A DNA stretch of 16,395 bases from an uncultured Lachnospiraceae bacterium (GTDB lineage: Bacteria; Bacillota_A; Clostridia; Lachnospirales; Lachnospiraceae): NCBI GenBank assembly GCA_910585655.1, contig CAJUFW010000014.1:16568-32962 (forward strand), given 5' to 3'. The notes below the pieces were generated by a model. That model ran no database searches. It saw only the letters and a program-made list of their open reading frames with translations, and had not been told where the DNA came from. Shown piece after piece: positions 15,597-16,395 of this stretch (positions are counted from its first letter, which is position 1; every line of letters starts with the position of its first letter). Position numbers and translations under genes: made by a program.

Positions 15597-16395
15597 ATGC
15601 GTTATTTGACAGATAGCAAGACGATGAAGGAAGTAGACACACGGGCGCAGGAGGAAATCGGGATACCAGGAAGCGTGCTGATGGAGCGCGCTGCCCTAGC
15701 AGTAGCAGAGACTGTACAGGCAATGCTTGGCAAGATGTCAGCGATTCAACAGAAAAAGGCCCGTATTTTAGCAGTATGCGGCATTGGGAATAACGGCGGA
15801 GACGGCGTGGCGGCTGCCCGTATTTTGCATGAATGGGGGTATCCGGCAGAGTTTGAAATCATTGGGGAGGAGCGGCAAGGCAGCGCTCTGTTAAAGCGTC
15901 AGGTTCAGATAGCAGAGCGATGCGGTGTGAAAAGACGAGAGAGAAAGAAAGAATCCGGCGCTCACACCCTGGAAATGGACGAATATACTATAGTGATTGA
16001 CGCTTTGTTTGGAATCGGTTTATCCAGGGCGATCGAGGGCAAGTATGCCGATTGTATCCATGAAATGAATCTATCCGGCGTACCGATTGTAGCCGTAGAC
16101 GTTCCGTCCGGTGTCAACGCGGATAATGGTCGAATCGAGACAATAGCAGTGAGGGCGGTACGGACGGTGACATTTGGCTATTCCAAGCTGGGACTGGAGT
16201 TATATCCAGGGCGGGAGTATGCCGGGACAGTAGAGATAGCCGATATCGGGTTTCCAAAGCAGATAGAGGAGACAACGGTATTTCCGGCTTTTCAGTATGA
16301 AAAAGCAGATTTGAGCCTGCGACCTCCCAGAAGGGAATACAGCAACAAAGGAACCTTTGGCAAGGTGATGGTGGTAGCTGGTTCTAAAAATATGT
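15597..16395 (+). CDS. Bifunctional NAD(P)HX epimerase / ADP-dependent NAD(P)HX dehydratase (3' end outside window)
   Basis: 266 codons are visible from ATG 15597 (ribosome binding site GGAAGGAG) with no stop before the window ends. The YjeF N-domain (epimerase, interconverting R- and S-NAD(P)HX) starts MRYLTDSKTMKEVDTRA and holds the loop GIGNNGGDG (62-70) and VDVPSGVNADNG (167-178). From about residue 240 the ribokinase-like dehydratase domain begins: REYSNKGTFGKVMVVAGSKNM. This layout is that of E. coli YjeF/Nnr; full-length members have about 500 residues, so roughly half is missing. The enzyme repairs NADH and NADPH damaged by hydration. The gene follows acpS by 33 nt and rex by about 410 nt, so it is probably co-transcribed and may respond to the same redox state. 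Confidence 0.95.
   Translation, partial: MRYLTDSKTMKEVDTRAQEEIGIPGSVLMERAALAVAETVQAMLGKMSAIQQKKARILAVCGIGNNGGDGVAAARILHEWGYPAEFEIIGEERQGSALLKRQVQIAERCGVKRRERKKESGAHTLEMDEYTIVIDALFGIGLSRAIEGKYADCIHEMNLSGVPIVAVDVPSGVNADNGRIETIAVRAVRTVTFGYSKLGLELYPGREYAGTVEIADIGFPKQIEETTVFPAFQYEKADLSLRPPRREYSNKGTFGKVMVVAGSKNM

Overview
The window looks like chromosomal DNA of a low-to-moderate G+C Firmicute, most likely a Lachnospiraceae or close Clostridia relative. The reasons are the rex-acpS-nnr gene order, strong GGAGG-type ribosome binding sites, sigma-A consensus promoters, a CarD-family regulator, lipobox lipoproteins, and a YesN-like membrane AraC regulator next to a large sugar-type binding lipoprotein. 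This assignment is inferred from protein character, not from any search.

Left part (1-3400): the 3' end of a secreted right-handed beta-helix protein, a membrane-anchored HtrA-type serine protease with one PDZ domain, and a CarD/CdnL-family RNA polymerase-binding regulator. Between htrA and carD an extended -10 promoter is followed about 60 nt later by a terminator-like stem with a U-run. This could be a small RNA or an attenuating leader.

Middle (3400-4180): a non-coding block of nested and alternating inverted repeats resembling a small dispersed palindromic element, then a bidirectional terminator, then a forward promoter overlapping an inverted repeat, then a small Cro/CI-type HTH regulator on the minus strand. 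The forward promoter points into that regulator antisense.

Secreted pair (4179-8847): a 433-residue exported protein with SLH-like repeats, and 28 nt later a 1112-residue exported protein that I think belongs to the extracellular family annotated DUF5704. They look like one operon for a cell-surface function that is not known.

Transport and sensing part (8984-14289): an NMT1/SsuA-like lipoprotein, a 747-residue two-TM AraC regulator under a perfect TTGACA-N17-TATAAT promoter, and a 568-residue sugar-type binding lipoprotein. No permease or ATPase gene accompanies either binding protein in the window.

Right part (14549-16395): rex, acpS and the first two thirds of a bifunctional NAD(P)HX epimerase/dehydratase, tightly spaced. 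This couples a redox-sensing NADH repressor with NAD(P)H repair. The rex promoter is another perfect consensus and carries a plausible Rex operator over its -35 and spacer, which suggests autoregulation.

No rRNA, tRNA, CRISPR array, transposase or phage gene was seen.
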